This document shows, in pieces, positions 1-5,272 of a DNA stretch of 5,272 nucleotides (position 1 is its first letter; every line of letters begins with the position of its first letter). The notes under the pieces were generated by a model. It did no database searches, was not told where the DNA came from, and saw only the letters and a list, made by a program, of their open reading frames with translations. The position numbers and the translations under genes are program-made. This stretch comes from an uncultured Paracoccaceae bacterium (GTDB lineage: Bacteria > Pseudomonadota > Alphaproteobacteria > Rhodobacterales > Rhodobacteraceae): the NCBI GenBank assembly GCA_937916485.1, contig CALFSV010000117.1, positions 1-5,272 of the forward strand. The letters run 5' to 3'.

Positions 1-152
1 GTTGGAGCCCGTAGAGTCGGCCGATCCGACGAAGGGAGCGGGCGATGTTGCGGTTCCGACGGATGCGAAGTCTCCAGAAATTTGCCTCCGTCCATTCTTC
101 AGTATTCAATCACTTCAACTGGGAACGCAGTCTTGCAAGCAGACCCCGCTTC
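1..152 (+). pseudogene. IS6-family transposase, C-terminal remnant
   Basis: This is the tail of a DDE transposase of the IS6 (IS26-like) family, which mobilises its element by replicative cointegrate formation. Read in the frame of position 15 it gives SRPIRRRERAMLRFRRMRSL and then QKFASVHSSVFNHFNWERSL. That is the conserved C-terminal pattern of the family: an arginine-rich RRRE..M segment, then LQKF.SVH..V.NHFN.ER. The catalytic core lies before the window or is lost. An in-frame TAG at 12-14 interrupts the frame just upstream, and the residues before it do not continue the family pattern well, so an indel there is likely. The usual ending of the protein (an ALAEW-like stretch) and the terminal inverted repeat are missing, because the sequence switches to IS110-type coding at about 145-155. 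The assignment rests on recalled family motifs, not an alignment. Confidence 0.72.
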
Positions 153-242
153 GTCACTGTCGCCATCGCCAACAAGACCGCCCGCACCGCTTGGGCGCTG
201 CTGGCAAAAGGCGAGAGTTACAAAGCCGCATCGGCCACCTGA
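153..242 (+). pseudogene. IS110-family transposase, extreme C-terminal remnant
   Basis: About 29 codons ending at TGA 240-242 encode VTVAIANKTARTAWALLAKG followed by a short polar tail. This matches the end of IS110/IS1111 transposases (Transposase_20 domain), where an ALANKTAR.W.LL sequence closes the protein; that domain carries the serine nucleophile of these DEDD/serine recombinases. The RuvC-like DEDD domain and nearly all of the rest are absent. The frame is continuous with the preceding IS6 fragment, so together they form one open frame of 65 codons from ATG 45, but the two halves belong to unrelated families. I regard the product as non-functional. The exact junction is uncertain by several bases. 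Confidence 0.72.
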
Positions 243-505
243 GCGGAGGAGGAACATACGCGGCGCATCACGGCGCCAAAACGAGATGCAAGGGCAGACG
301 TGAGTGATGATGATCAAGCGAGACCGCTGCCGGTACACCCCGAGGTGGTGTCAGGGCTTCAAAGCTCGATCGTCTGATTGGGACCCGGCAAGCGGACTTC
401 ATCAGGGCCAGCGGTCAGACGTACCGCGCACAAAGGCCGGACACATGACCGCAACCTGCGATGATCAACATCAGCTCAAATCAACCCTTGCACAAAAGGA
501 GCCGT
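243..505 (+). ncRNA. Possible bridge-RNA-type region of an IS110/IS1111 right end (speculative)
   Basis: The transposase tail is followed by a long stretch with no convincing coding sequence, although open frames cross it. IS110-family elements are known to carry a structured bridge RNA in one non-coding end: upstream of the gene in the IS110 group, downstream in the IS1111 group. The placement here fits the IS1111 arrangement. Short hairpins are visible: AGCG (317-320) pairs with CGCT (325-328) around a 4-nt loop, and CACC (336-339) pairs with GGTG (344-347), or alternatively ACACC (335-339) with GGTGT (347-351). I did not identify target- or donor-binding guide loops. With the transposase lost, any RNA made here would have no partner encoded in this window. 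Confidence 0.22.
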
Positions 506-511
506 CCACAC

Positions 512-667
512 ATGACACCACCCTCGGCGGTTTTGCCGGTTTCCCTGACGGCGTCTGGCTTAGCGGTGGCCGTGCAGATAACCGGTCGGTCGGGCGTGGA
601 TGCGCTTGTCCTGGGCGTGTCCAAAGCGCTGGAGGACGCGATCGGCTGGGCCGGGTTGCCTGAGTGA
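512..667 (+). pseudogene. Amidase-signature family enzyme, truncated C-terminal fragment
   Basis: Amidases of the GatA/AtzE-type family hydrolyse amide bonds with a Ser-Ser-Lys triad. About 50 codons survive, ending at TGA 665-667. They include LPVSLTASGLAVAVQITGRS followed by a VDALVLGVSKALEDAIGW stretch. This follows the usual end of the family: (S)LP.g...GLPVG.Q..GR.G.D..vL..A.ALE...gW. One departure is LAVAVQ where LPVGVQ is typical. The catalytic residues lie far upstream in such proteins and are absent. The homologous part begins at about 515, directly after the IS110-like right end, so the element or a later deletion removed the 5' part. The ATG at 512 is probably accidental and I see no ribosome site before it. 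The same-strand position before the importer operon suggests the intact gene belonged to the same catabolic locus; this is inference. Confidence 0.58.
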
Positions 668-827
668 CCAACCGAAAGAAATCGCCCCGGAACAGGACGC
701 GGCCGCAAGTGAGAGACCACTTTGATGCTAACATTCAATCGAGTGTCATCAAGAAAGTTAATGCTTTTAGGAATCCTTCTCCTAATCTAGCTTATTGCAA
801 GATTCTGGACACCCTGGGGAGCAAGAA
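668..827 (+). promoter_or_regulatory. Intergenic leader and probable promoter region of the transporter operon
   Basis: This is the only sizeable gap before the transporter genes, so the operon promoter is expected here unless transcription enters from upstream. Bases 721-810 are AT-rich (32 of 90 are G or C) against GC-rich flanks. I found no strong sigma70 pair. The best guess is TTAATG (758-763) with TAATCT (783-788), which has a long 19-nt spacer and a poor -10 match. Short symmetric elements could be operator sites: TTGATG (722-727) with CATCAA (747-752), AAAG (754-757) with CTTT (764-767), and AGGAATCCT (769-777). I see no convincing rho-independent terminator after the amidase remnant. 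The regulator is unknown. Confidence 0.4.
816..821 (+). promoter_or_regulatory. Shine-Dalgarno site deciding the binding-protein start
   Basis: GGGGAG lies 6 nt before ATG 828 and is the reason for choosing that start. An in-frame TTG at 795 would add 11 residues (MQDSGHPGEQE), but they would precede the signal peptide, and the Shine-Dalgarno site itself would then lie inside the coding sequence. Confidence 0.75.
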
Positions 828-1844
828 ATGACAACTGAAGTAGTGAAGCTAAGCCGCCGGAGCCTACTGACGGTGGGCGCCGCCCTGACGCTTGGCGGGC
901 TTTTGCCTCTGCGCGCCAATGCCGCCGGACCGATTAAGATGGCGGGCATCTATACGGTTCCGGTCGAGCAGCAATGGGTCAGCCGCATCCATCAGGCCGC
1001 CGAAGCCGCCAAGGCGGCAGGCGCCGTTGACTACGTCTACACCGAAAACGTGGCCAACACCGACTATGCCCGCGTGATGCGCGAGTATTGCGAACAGGGC
1101 ATGCAGCTGATCGTCGGCGAAATCTTTGGCGCCGAGCAAGAGGCCCGCGAAGTGTGCGCCGAATATCCCGGCGTGGCCTTCCTTCTGGGGTCGTCCTTCA
1201 TGCCCGACGAGGCAGCAAGCCCGAACCTTGCGGTGTTCGACAACTACATTCAGGACGCATCGTATCTCTCCGGCATCATAGCTGGGGCGATGACCAAGAC
1301 CGGCAGCATCGGCATGGTCGGTGGCTTCCCCATTCCCGAAGTGAACCGCCTGATGAACGCCTTTATGGCGGGCGTGCGCGAAACTCGGCCTGATGCCAAG
1401 TTCCAAGTGTCGTTCATTGGGTCATGGTTCGATCCGCCCAAGGCCAAGGAAACCGCCTTTGCCATGATCGAAGCTGGCGCTGACCTGCTTTATGCAGAGC
1501 GCTTTGGTGTGTCGGATGCGGCCAAGGAGAAGGGCGTTCTGGCCATCGGCAACGTGATCGATACACAAGCCGATTACCCCGACACGGTGGTTGCCTCGGC
1601 GCTTTGGCACTTTGAACCGACGCTGAACGCTGCGATTGAGGCGATCAACGGCGGGGCCTTCAAAGCCGCGAACTATGGTGAGTATTCCTTCATGAAGGTT
1701 GGCGGCTGCTCTCTGGCGCCGCTGGGCACCTTTGAGGGCAAGGTTCCGGCCGATGTGATGGCCATGGTTGCCGCCAAAGAATCCGCGATCAAGGACGGCA
1801 GCTTTATCGTTGCCATTGACGACAACGAGCCGAAGTCGTCGTGA
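828..1844 (+). CDS. BMP-family ABC transporter substrate-binding protein (Med/PnrA-like)
   Basis: This is the periplasmic solute receptor of the importer encoded by the next three genes. It has 338 residues, usual for the family. The N-terminus has SRRSLL (residues 9-14), a hydrophobic run to about residue 28, and a likely cleavage after ANA (30-32). This resembles a twin-arginine signal peptide. No lipobox cysteine is seen, so a free periplasmic protein is expected. The mature part is a type I periplasmic-binding fold of the Bmp family. Visible family signatures are YLSGIIAGAMTKTGSIGMVG (146-165) followed by GFPIPEVNRLMNAF, then SWFDPPKAKETA (199-210) and EAGADLLYAE (215-224). The stop overlaps the next start by 4 nt (GTGA). 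Characterised relatives bind purine nucleosides (PnrA, BmpA/NupN) or riboflavin (RfuA). The ligand here cannot be read from sequence, and the amidase remnant upstream leaves other nitrogen compounds open. Family assignment is secure; ligand is not. Confidence 0.93.
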   Translation: MTTEVVKLSRRSLLTVGAALTLGGLLPLRANAAGPIKMAGIYTVPVEQQWVSRIHQAAEAAKAAGAVDYVYTENVANTDYARVMREYCEQGMQLIVGEIFGAEQEAREVCAEYPGVAFLLGSSFMPDEAASPNLAVFDNYIQDASYLSGIIAGAMTKTGSIGMVGGFPIPEVNRLMNAFMAGVRETRPDAKFQVSFIGSWFDPPKAKETAFAMIEAGADLLYAERFGVSDAAKEKGVLAIGNVIDTQADYPDTVVASALWHFEPTLNAAIEAINGGAFKAANYGEYSFMKVGGCSLAPLGTFEGKVPADVMAMVAAKESAIKDGSFIVAIDDNEPKSS

Positions 1845-3391
1845 GCCAAGCCGATCTGCGGGCGGGGGACGCAGTCCTCCGCCTCGACAACATCACCAAG
1901 CGCTTTGGCGCGCTTGTTGCCAATTCGGGTGTCAGCCTTGATCTAGAGCGTGGCGAAGTCGTTGCCCTTTTGGGCGAAAACGGCGCGGGTAAGACCACGC
2001 TGATGAACATCCTGTTTGGTCATTATCAGGCTGATGAAGGTCGCGTCGAAGTGTTCGGCCAGACCCTGCCACCCGGAAATCCCCGCGCCGCATTGGCGGC
2101 AGGGGTTGGCATGGTGCATCAGCATTTCACGCTGGCGGACAATTTGTCGGTGCTGGACAACATAACCTTGGGCACTGAAAGCCTGTGGTCACGGGGTAAG
2201 GGGCGCTTTGCCGCGCGGGCGCGGATCGCCGCACTTTCGTCTGAGTTTGGGCTTGCCGTCGACCCTGATGCGCGGGTGGGCAGCCTTTCGGTGGGTGAAC
2301 GGCAGCGGATCGAAATCCTCAAGGCACTCTATCGCGAGGCCCGCATCCTTATCCTCGACGAACCGACCGCCGTTCTGACCCCGCAGGAAACGGATGCGCT
2401 GTTTGACACGCTTCGGAAGGCGATCGCTTTGGGACTGTCGATCATCTTCATCAGCCACAAGCTGCATGAGGTCATGGCGATTGCCGACCGCTGCGTCGTG
2501 CTACGCCATGGTAAGGTGGTTGGACAGGTCGAGACCCACGCGACGGACCGAGCCGCCTTGGCGGCGATGATGGTCGGCAGCGCGGTTGCCTTGCCAAAAG
2601 TAGAAACCCGGCCTGCTGGCCCGGTTTTGATGCGGCTTTCTAACGTGACGACGCGGGCCAAGGGGACCGCCACTGGCCTCTCCGATCTGTCGCTGGACCT
2701 GTGCGCGGGCCAGATTGTCGGTTTGGCGGGAGTGTCGGGTAATGGGCAGGCGGCGCTGGCTGATCTCATCTCGGGCCTCGTGCGTCCCGATCAGGGCTGG
2801 ATCGAGATTGACGGGGCTGAACCCGCTGCTTGGTCACCGCGTCAGGCGGTGAAGCACCAGATCGCCCGCATCCCGGAAGATCGGCACAAGACCGGCACGG
2901 TTTCCGATTTCAACCTAACCGAAAACGCGGTGCTGGAAGCCTATTCCCGCCCGCCCTTTAGCCGCCATGGCTGGATGAACTGGCCTGCCGCCCAAAGCTT
3001 TGCCAAGGAGGTGATCGCCAAATATGACGTGCGCTCTCAGGGGGTGTTGCAACGTGTCCGGCTTTTGTCCGGCGGCAACATGCAAAAGCTGATCCTTGGT
3101 CGGGTGCTCGAGCCAGGCCCAAAGATCATCCTTGCCAATCAGCCAGTCCGGGGTCTGGACGTGGGGGCGATTGCCTATGTCCAGTCACGGCTGATCGCGG
3201 CGCGCGATGCCGGGGCGGCGGTTCTGCTGATCTCTGAGGATTTGGACGAAATACAGAGCCTTTCCGATGTCATCCACGTCATTAGCGAAGGCCGCCTGTC
3301 ACCGGGTTTTTCCCGTGGCTCCAAGACGGCGGCAGAGTTGGGGCTGTGGATGGCAGGGCAGGGGTTTAGGGTAGGTGACCATGCGGCTTGA
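1841..3391 (+). CDS. BMP-type importer ATP-binding protein with two fused nucleotide-binding domains
   Basis: This is the cytoplasmic energy-coupling subunit, 516 residues, the normal length for NupO/RbsA-like double ATPases. Domain 1 is complete: Walker A GENGAGKT (45-52), Q-loop Gln94, signature LSVGERQ (149-155), Walker B ILILDEP (169-175) and switch His206. Domain 2 keeps the signature LSGGNMQK (409-416), but its Walker A is GVSGNGQA (297-304), with Gln in place of the essential Lys. Its Walker B region reads ILANQPVRGLD (430-440), without the Asp-Glu pair, and LLISEDLDE (462-470) has no switch histidine. Such asymmetry is common in the sugar/nucleoside double-ATPase group, leaving one canonical and one degenerate site. 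The GTG start overlaps the previous stop by 4 nt with no strong ribosome site, suggesting translational coupling. Homologues are named NupO (formerly YufO) or NupA. Confidence 0.96.
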   Translation: MSQADLRAGDAVLRLDNITKRFGALVANSGVSLDLERGEVVALLGENGAGKTTLMNILFGHYQADEGRVEVFGQTLPPGNPRAALAAGVGMVHQHFTLADNLSVLDNITLGTESLWSRGKGRFAARARIAALSSEFGLAVDPDARVGSLSVGERQRIEILKALYREARILILDEPTAVLTPQETDALFDTLRKAIALGLSIIFISHKLHEVMAIADRCVVLRHGKVVGQVETHATDRAALAAMMVGSAVALPKVETRPAGPVLMRLSNVTTRAKGTATGLSDLSLDLCAGQIVGLAGVSGNGQAALADLISGLVRPDQGWIEIDGAEPAAWSPRQAVKHQIARIPEDRHKTGTVSDFNLTENAVLEAYSRPPFSRHGWMNWPAAQSFAKEVIAKYDVRSQGVLQRVRLLSGGNMQKLILGRVLEPGPKIILANQPVRGLDVGAIAYVQSRLIAARDAGAAVLLISEDLDEIQSLSDVIHVISEGRLSPGFSRGSKTAAELGLWMAGQGFRVGDHAA

Positions 3392-4424
3392 GCCGATCCC
3401 GAACCCGACACTTGCCCGCCGGTTGGGCCTGCCCGCTGCCGCGCTGGTGGCGACGGTCGTGGTTGCCAGCCTGCTGGCGCTGTTGGCCGGGGCCAATCCC
3501 TTTGCGGTTCTGGGCCAGATCGTCACTGGGGCGGTTGGGTCAAAGTTCGCGCTGTTGGAAACGCTGAACCGGGCAACGCCGCTGATCTTTACCGGTCTGG
3601 CTGTGGCTGTGGCCTTCAAAGCCAAGCTGTGGAACATCGGCGCCGAGGCGCAGCTTTATGCCGGAGCCATCGTGGCGGTGCTCTTGGGCACCGGGGCGAT
3701 TCCATCGCCCTTTGTTCTGCCGGTGACGGCGGTGTTTGCCATGCTGGCGGGCGCGCTTGTGCTGCTGGGCCCAGCTTTGCTGAAAACCCGGTTGGGCGTG
3801 GATGAGGTGGTGACGACGCTTTTGTTCAATTTTATCATGCTGTTATTTGTCAGCTATCTTCTGGAAGGTCCGATGAAAGACCCCATGGGTATGGGCTGGC
3901 CCAAGTCTGAGGCTTTGCTGAAAGAGGCGCGTCTGCCCCGCATTGCCGAAGGTCTGCGCCTGCATTGGGGGTTTGTCTTGGCTTTGGTTGCTGCCGTCGT
4001 GGTCTACGTCATCGAACGGCGCACCAGTTTCGGTTTTGAGATGCGGGCAGTGGGGTCAAACTTTGGCGCGGCACGGTTTGCCGGGGTGCCGGTCAACCGC
4101 GTGCTGATCCAGACCGCGCTGTTGTCGGGCGGTCTTGCGGCCCTTGCCGGTTGGTCTGAAGTTGCGGGCCTTAAGGGCCACCTCAGCCAAGACCTGTCGC
4201 CTGGCTTTGGCTATACCGGAATCATCGTCGCCATGCTGGCGCTGTTGAACCCGCTTGCGGTGATTGGAACCGCAATCTTTGTGGCCGGCATCTTTGTGGG
4301 CTCTGATGCGATGAGCCGTGCTGCCGGGGTCCCAACCTATATCGCTGATATGCTGCTGGCTTCGGCGCTGCTGTTCATGGTTCTGGCGATCCTTCTGACC
4401 AAGATGCGGGTGTTGCGAGGATGA
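3381..4424 (+). CDS. BMP-type ABC transporter permease, first subunit (BPD_transp_2 family)
   Basis: This is one half of the heterodimeric inner-membrane channel, 347 residues. A hydrophobic N-terminal helix (about 18-38) follows a short basic cytoplasmic tail. Further membrane segments lie near 64-80, 90-107, 111-134, 145-162, 197-212, 240-258, 276-293, 294-309 and 321-340; these are hydropathy estimates by eye. Family signatures are FKAKLWNIGAEAQLYAGAI (79-97), GVDEVVTTLLFNFI (139-152, where relatives have GVNEV..TLMLN) and SPGFGYTGIIVAMLALLNPL (273-292). ATG 3381 was chosen over the in-frame GTG 3375 because AGGG (3368-3371) sits 9 nt before the ATG but only 3 nt before the GTG; the difference is two residues. 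The start lies inside the ATPase gene (11-nt overlap) and the stop overlaps the next gene by 4 nt. It corresponds to NupP/NupB of characterised nucleoside importers. Confidence 0.94.
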   Translation: MRLEPIPNPTLARRLGLPAAALVATVVVASLLALLAGANPFAVLGQIVTGAVGSKFALLETLNRATPLIFTGLAVAVAFKAKLWNIGAEAQLYAGAIVAVLLGTGAIPSPFVLPVTAVFAMLAGALVLLGPALLKTRLGVDEVVTTLLFNFIMLLFVSYLLEGPMKDPMGMGWPKSEALLKEARLPRIAEGLRLHWGFVLALVAAVVVYVIERRTSFGFEMRAVGSNFGAARFAGVPVNRVLIQTALLSGGLAALAGWSEVAGLKGHLSQDLSPGFGYTGIIVAMLALLNPLAVIGTAIFVAGIFVGSDAMSRAAGVPTYIADMLLASALLFMVLAILLTKMRVLRG

Positions 4425-5272
4425 GTGATATTCTTGAAATCCTGCTGTCCGCCAGTTTCTGGGCAGCCGTGATCCGCATCGCAGCGCCTTTGGTGCTGGC
4501 AACCATGGGTGAGTTGATTTGTGAACGCGCGGGCGTGCTGAACCTTGGGATCGAGGGGATCATGGTCATCGGTGCCTTCACCGGATGGCTGGCGGTTTAT
4601 CAAGGCATGCCCCTGTGGGGCGGTGTCGGGGTGGCGATGGCCGCGGGGATGATGTTCGGGCTCCTTCATGCCACGCTGACGGTTCCTTTTGGCCTGTCGC
4701 AGCATGTCGTTGGCCTTGGCGTGACCTTGCTGGCCACATCGACAAGTTCCTTTGCCTACCGTCTGGCCCTGCCCGAAGTAACCAGCCCGCCGAAAATCGA
4801 ACCCTTTCAGCCACTGGACCTGCCGGTCCTGTCTGATCTGCCCTTCTTGGGCGAAGTGTTCTTCACCCAGACAGCCTTTACATGGTTCGCCTTTGGCATT
4901 GCGGTTCTTGTCGCCTTTGTGCTGTTTCGCACCCCCTTGGGTCTTGCCGTTCGTGCCACAGGAGAGAACCCCGCAGCGGTTGAAGCCCAAGGTTTGTCGG
5001 TCACCGGCCTGCGGATGGGCGCGGTGATCTTTGGCTCTGGCCTGATGGCGATGGGTGGGGCGTTCCTGACCTTGTCGGCCTTTTCCTCCTTCTTCTTTGA
5101 CATGGTCAATGGCCGGGGCTGGATCTGCGTCGCGCTGGTGGTTTTTGGCGTGTGGATGCCGGGTAAAGCGGTCCTGGGGGCGATCCTGTTCGCCGCCTTT
5201 GATGCGCTGCAAATCCGTCTGCAACTGACGCCGCTTGGGGCGGATCTGCCCTATCAGGTCTTTCTGATGGCA
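4421..5272 (+). CDS. BMP-type ABC transporter permease, second subunit (partial, runs off window)
   Basis: This is the second, non-identical channel half. 284 codons are present without a stop and the frame is open to the last base. Relatives are roughly 300-310 residues, so perhaps 20-30 are missing. The key signature is ERAGVLNLGIEGIMVIGAF (35-53), typical of this branch, with GLSQHVVGLGVTLLATS (91-107) and GLAVRATGENPAAVEAQG (174-191), the cytoplasmic region expected to contact the ATPase. GRGWICVALVVFGVWMP (231-247) matches the family GRG(F/W)I..A.V.FG.W.P pattern. Hydrophobic segments are near 14-28, 45-60, 65-88, 95-113, 150-170, 198-220, 234-245 and 249-262. The ATG start lies in ATGA shared with the previous stop, and no good ribosome site precedes it, so translational coupling is likely. 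It corresponds to NupQ/NupC. The operon may continue past the window with catabolic genes. Confidence 0.94.
   Translation, partial: MSDILEILLSASFWAAVIRIAAPLVLATMGELICERAGVLNLGIEGIMVIGAFTGWLAVYQGMPLWGGVGVAMAAGMMFGLLHATLTVPFGLSQHVVGLGVTLLATSTSSFAYRLALPEVTSPPKIEPFQPLDLPVLSDLPFLGEVFFTQTAFTWFAFGIAVLVAFVLFRTPLGLAVRATGENPAAVEAQGLSVTGLRMGAVIFGSGLMAMGGAFLTLSAFSSFFFDMVNGRGWICVALVVFGVWMPGKAVLGAILFAAFDALQIRLQLTPLGADLPYQVFLMA

Larger units (their letters stand above)
153..511 (+). mobile_element. IS110/IS1111-family element, 3' (right-end) remnant
   Basis: This is the right portion of an IS110-type element: the transposase tail, its stop at 240-242, then about 270 nt of non-coding DNA. The non-coding part resembles what I recall lying downstream of many alphaproteobacterial IS110-family transposases: a GATTGGGACCC block (375-385), GGCCAGCGGTC (407-417), GGCCGGACACATGACCGC (435-452), and a terminal TTGCACAAAAGGAGCCGTCC at 487-506. 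The right boundary is placed at about 506-514, because amidase-like coding starts immediately afterwards. IS110 elements usually lack clear terminal inverted repeats, so the boundary cannot be fixed by inspection. The left end and most of the transposase are missing, so the element cannot move itself. Confidence 0.6.

Noticed and set aside
2..307. 101-codon + strand open frame overlapping the transposase remnants
   Set aside because: The frame at 15-242 carries recognisable IS6 and IS110 motifs. This frame has none and is a shadow.
304..663. 119-codon + strand open frame across the IS right end and amidase remnant
   Set aside because: It crosses the IS boundary in a different frame from the amidase-like tail. 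It is Arg-, Gly- and Asp-rich without a motif and is best explained as chance in GC-rich DNA.
668..720. Possible terminator after the amidase remnant
   Set aside because: GC-rich bases are present, but I found no stable hairpin followed by a T-run.
795..827. TTG-initiated N-terminal extension of the binding protein
   Set aside because: GGGGAG at 816-821 is well spaced for ATG 828. The extra residues would precede the twin-arginine signal and serve no visible purpose.
864..1406. 180-codon minus-strand open frame opposite the binding-protein gene
   Set aside because: It is a shadow of a well-supported gene. It is rich in His, Ala and Gly, has no family motif, and no ribosome site argues for it.
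4337..5224. Long open frame (295 codons) on the minus strand opposite the second permease
   Set aside because: The composition is rich in Gln, Arg, His and Gly with no recognisable motif, as expected for the antisense of GC-rich membrane-protein codons. The opposite strand encodes a clear family permease.
1..5272. CRISPR array, tRNA, rRNA or toxin-antitoxin genes
   Set aside because: No regularly spaced repeats, no tRNA-like cloverleaf or conserved rRNA stretch, and no paired small genes with ribosome sites were seen.

Overview
The window looks like an alphaproteobacterial chromosome or megaplasmid segment, most likely Rhodobacterales. The reasons are GC-rich coding DNA, the style of the ABC transporter proteins, and the particular IS6- and IS110-type transposase tails. 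This is an inference from sequence character and recalled family patterns, since no database search was run.

Region 1 (1-~511) is insertion-sequence debris. The end of an IS6-family (IS26-like) transposase is joined in frame, at about 145-155, to the last 30 or so codons of an IS110-family transposase. A non-coding stretch of about 270 nt follows and resembles the right end of IS110/IS1111 elements. Neither transposase is intact. Region 2 (~512-667) is the C-terminal tail of what appears to be an amidase-signature enzyme; everything upstream of it has been replaced by the IS remnant. Region 3 (668-827) is an intergenic leader with an AT-rich core (721-810, 32 of 90 bases G or C) and several short inverted repeats, ending in a good Shine-Dalgarno sequence.

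Region 4 (828-5272, running off the window) is a tightly packed four-gene operon on the + strand for a BMP-family (Med/PnrA-like) ABC importer. Its genes encode a periplasmic binding protein with a twin-arginine-like signal peptide, a double-domain ATPase with a degenerate second nucleotide site, and two different membrane permeases. The last permease is cut by the window edge. The junctions overlap by 4, 11 and 4 bases, which points to translational coupling. The binding protein captures the solute in the periplasm, the two permeases form the heterodimeric channel, and the single ATPase chain supplies both nucleotide-binding domains. Characterised relatives carry nucleosides (B. subtilis NupNOPQ, Lactococcus BmpA-NupABC, Treponema PnrA) or riboflavin (spirochaete Rfu). 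The substrate here is not determined, and the amidase remnant hints at a catabolic locus for a nitrogen-containing compound.

I see no CRISPR array, tRNA or rRNA. The transporter operon is of an ordinary type. The parts worth a second look are the chimeric IS junction, a possible bridge-RNA-type non-coding segment, and the amidase apparently broken by the element.
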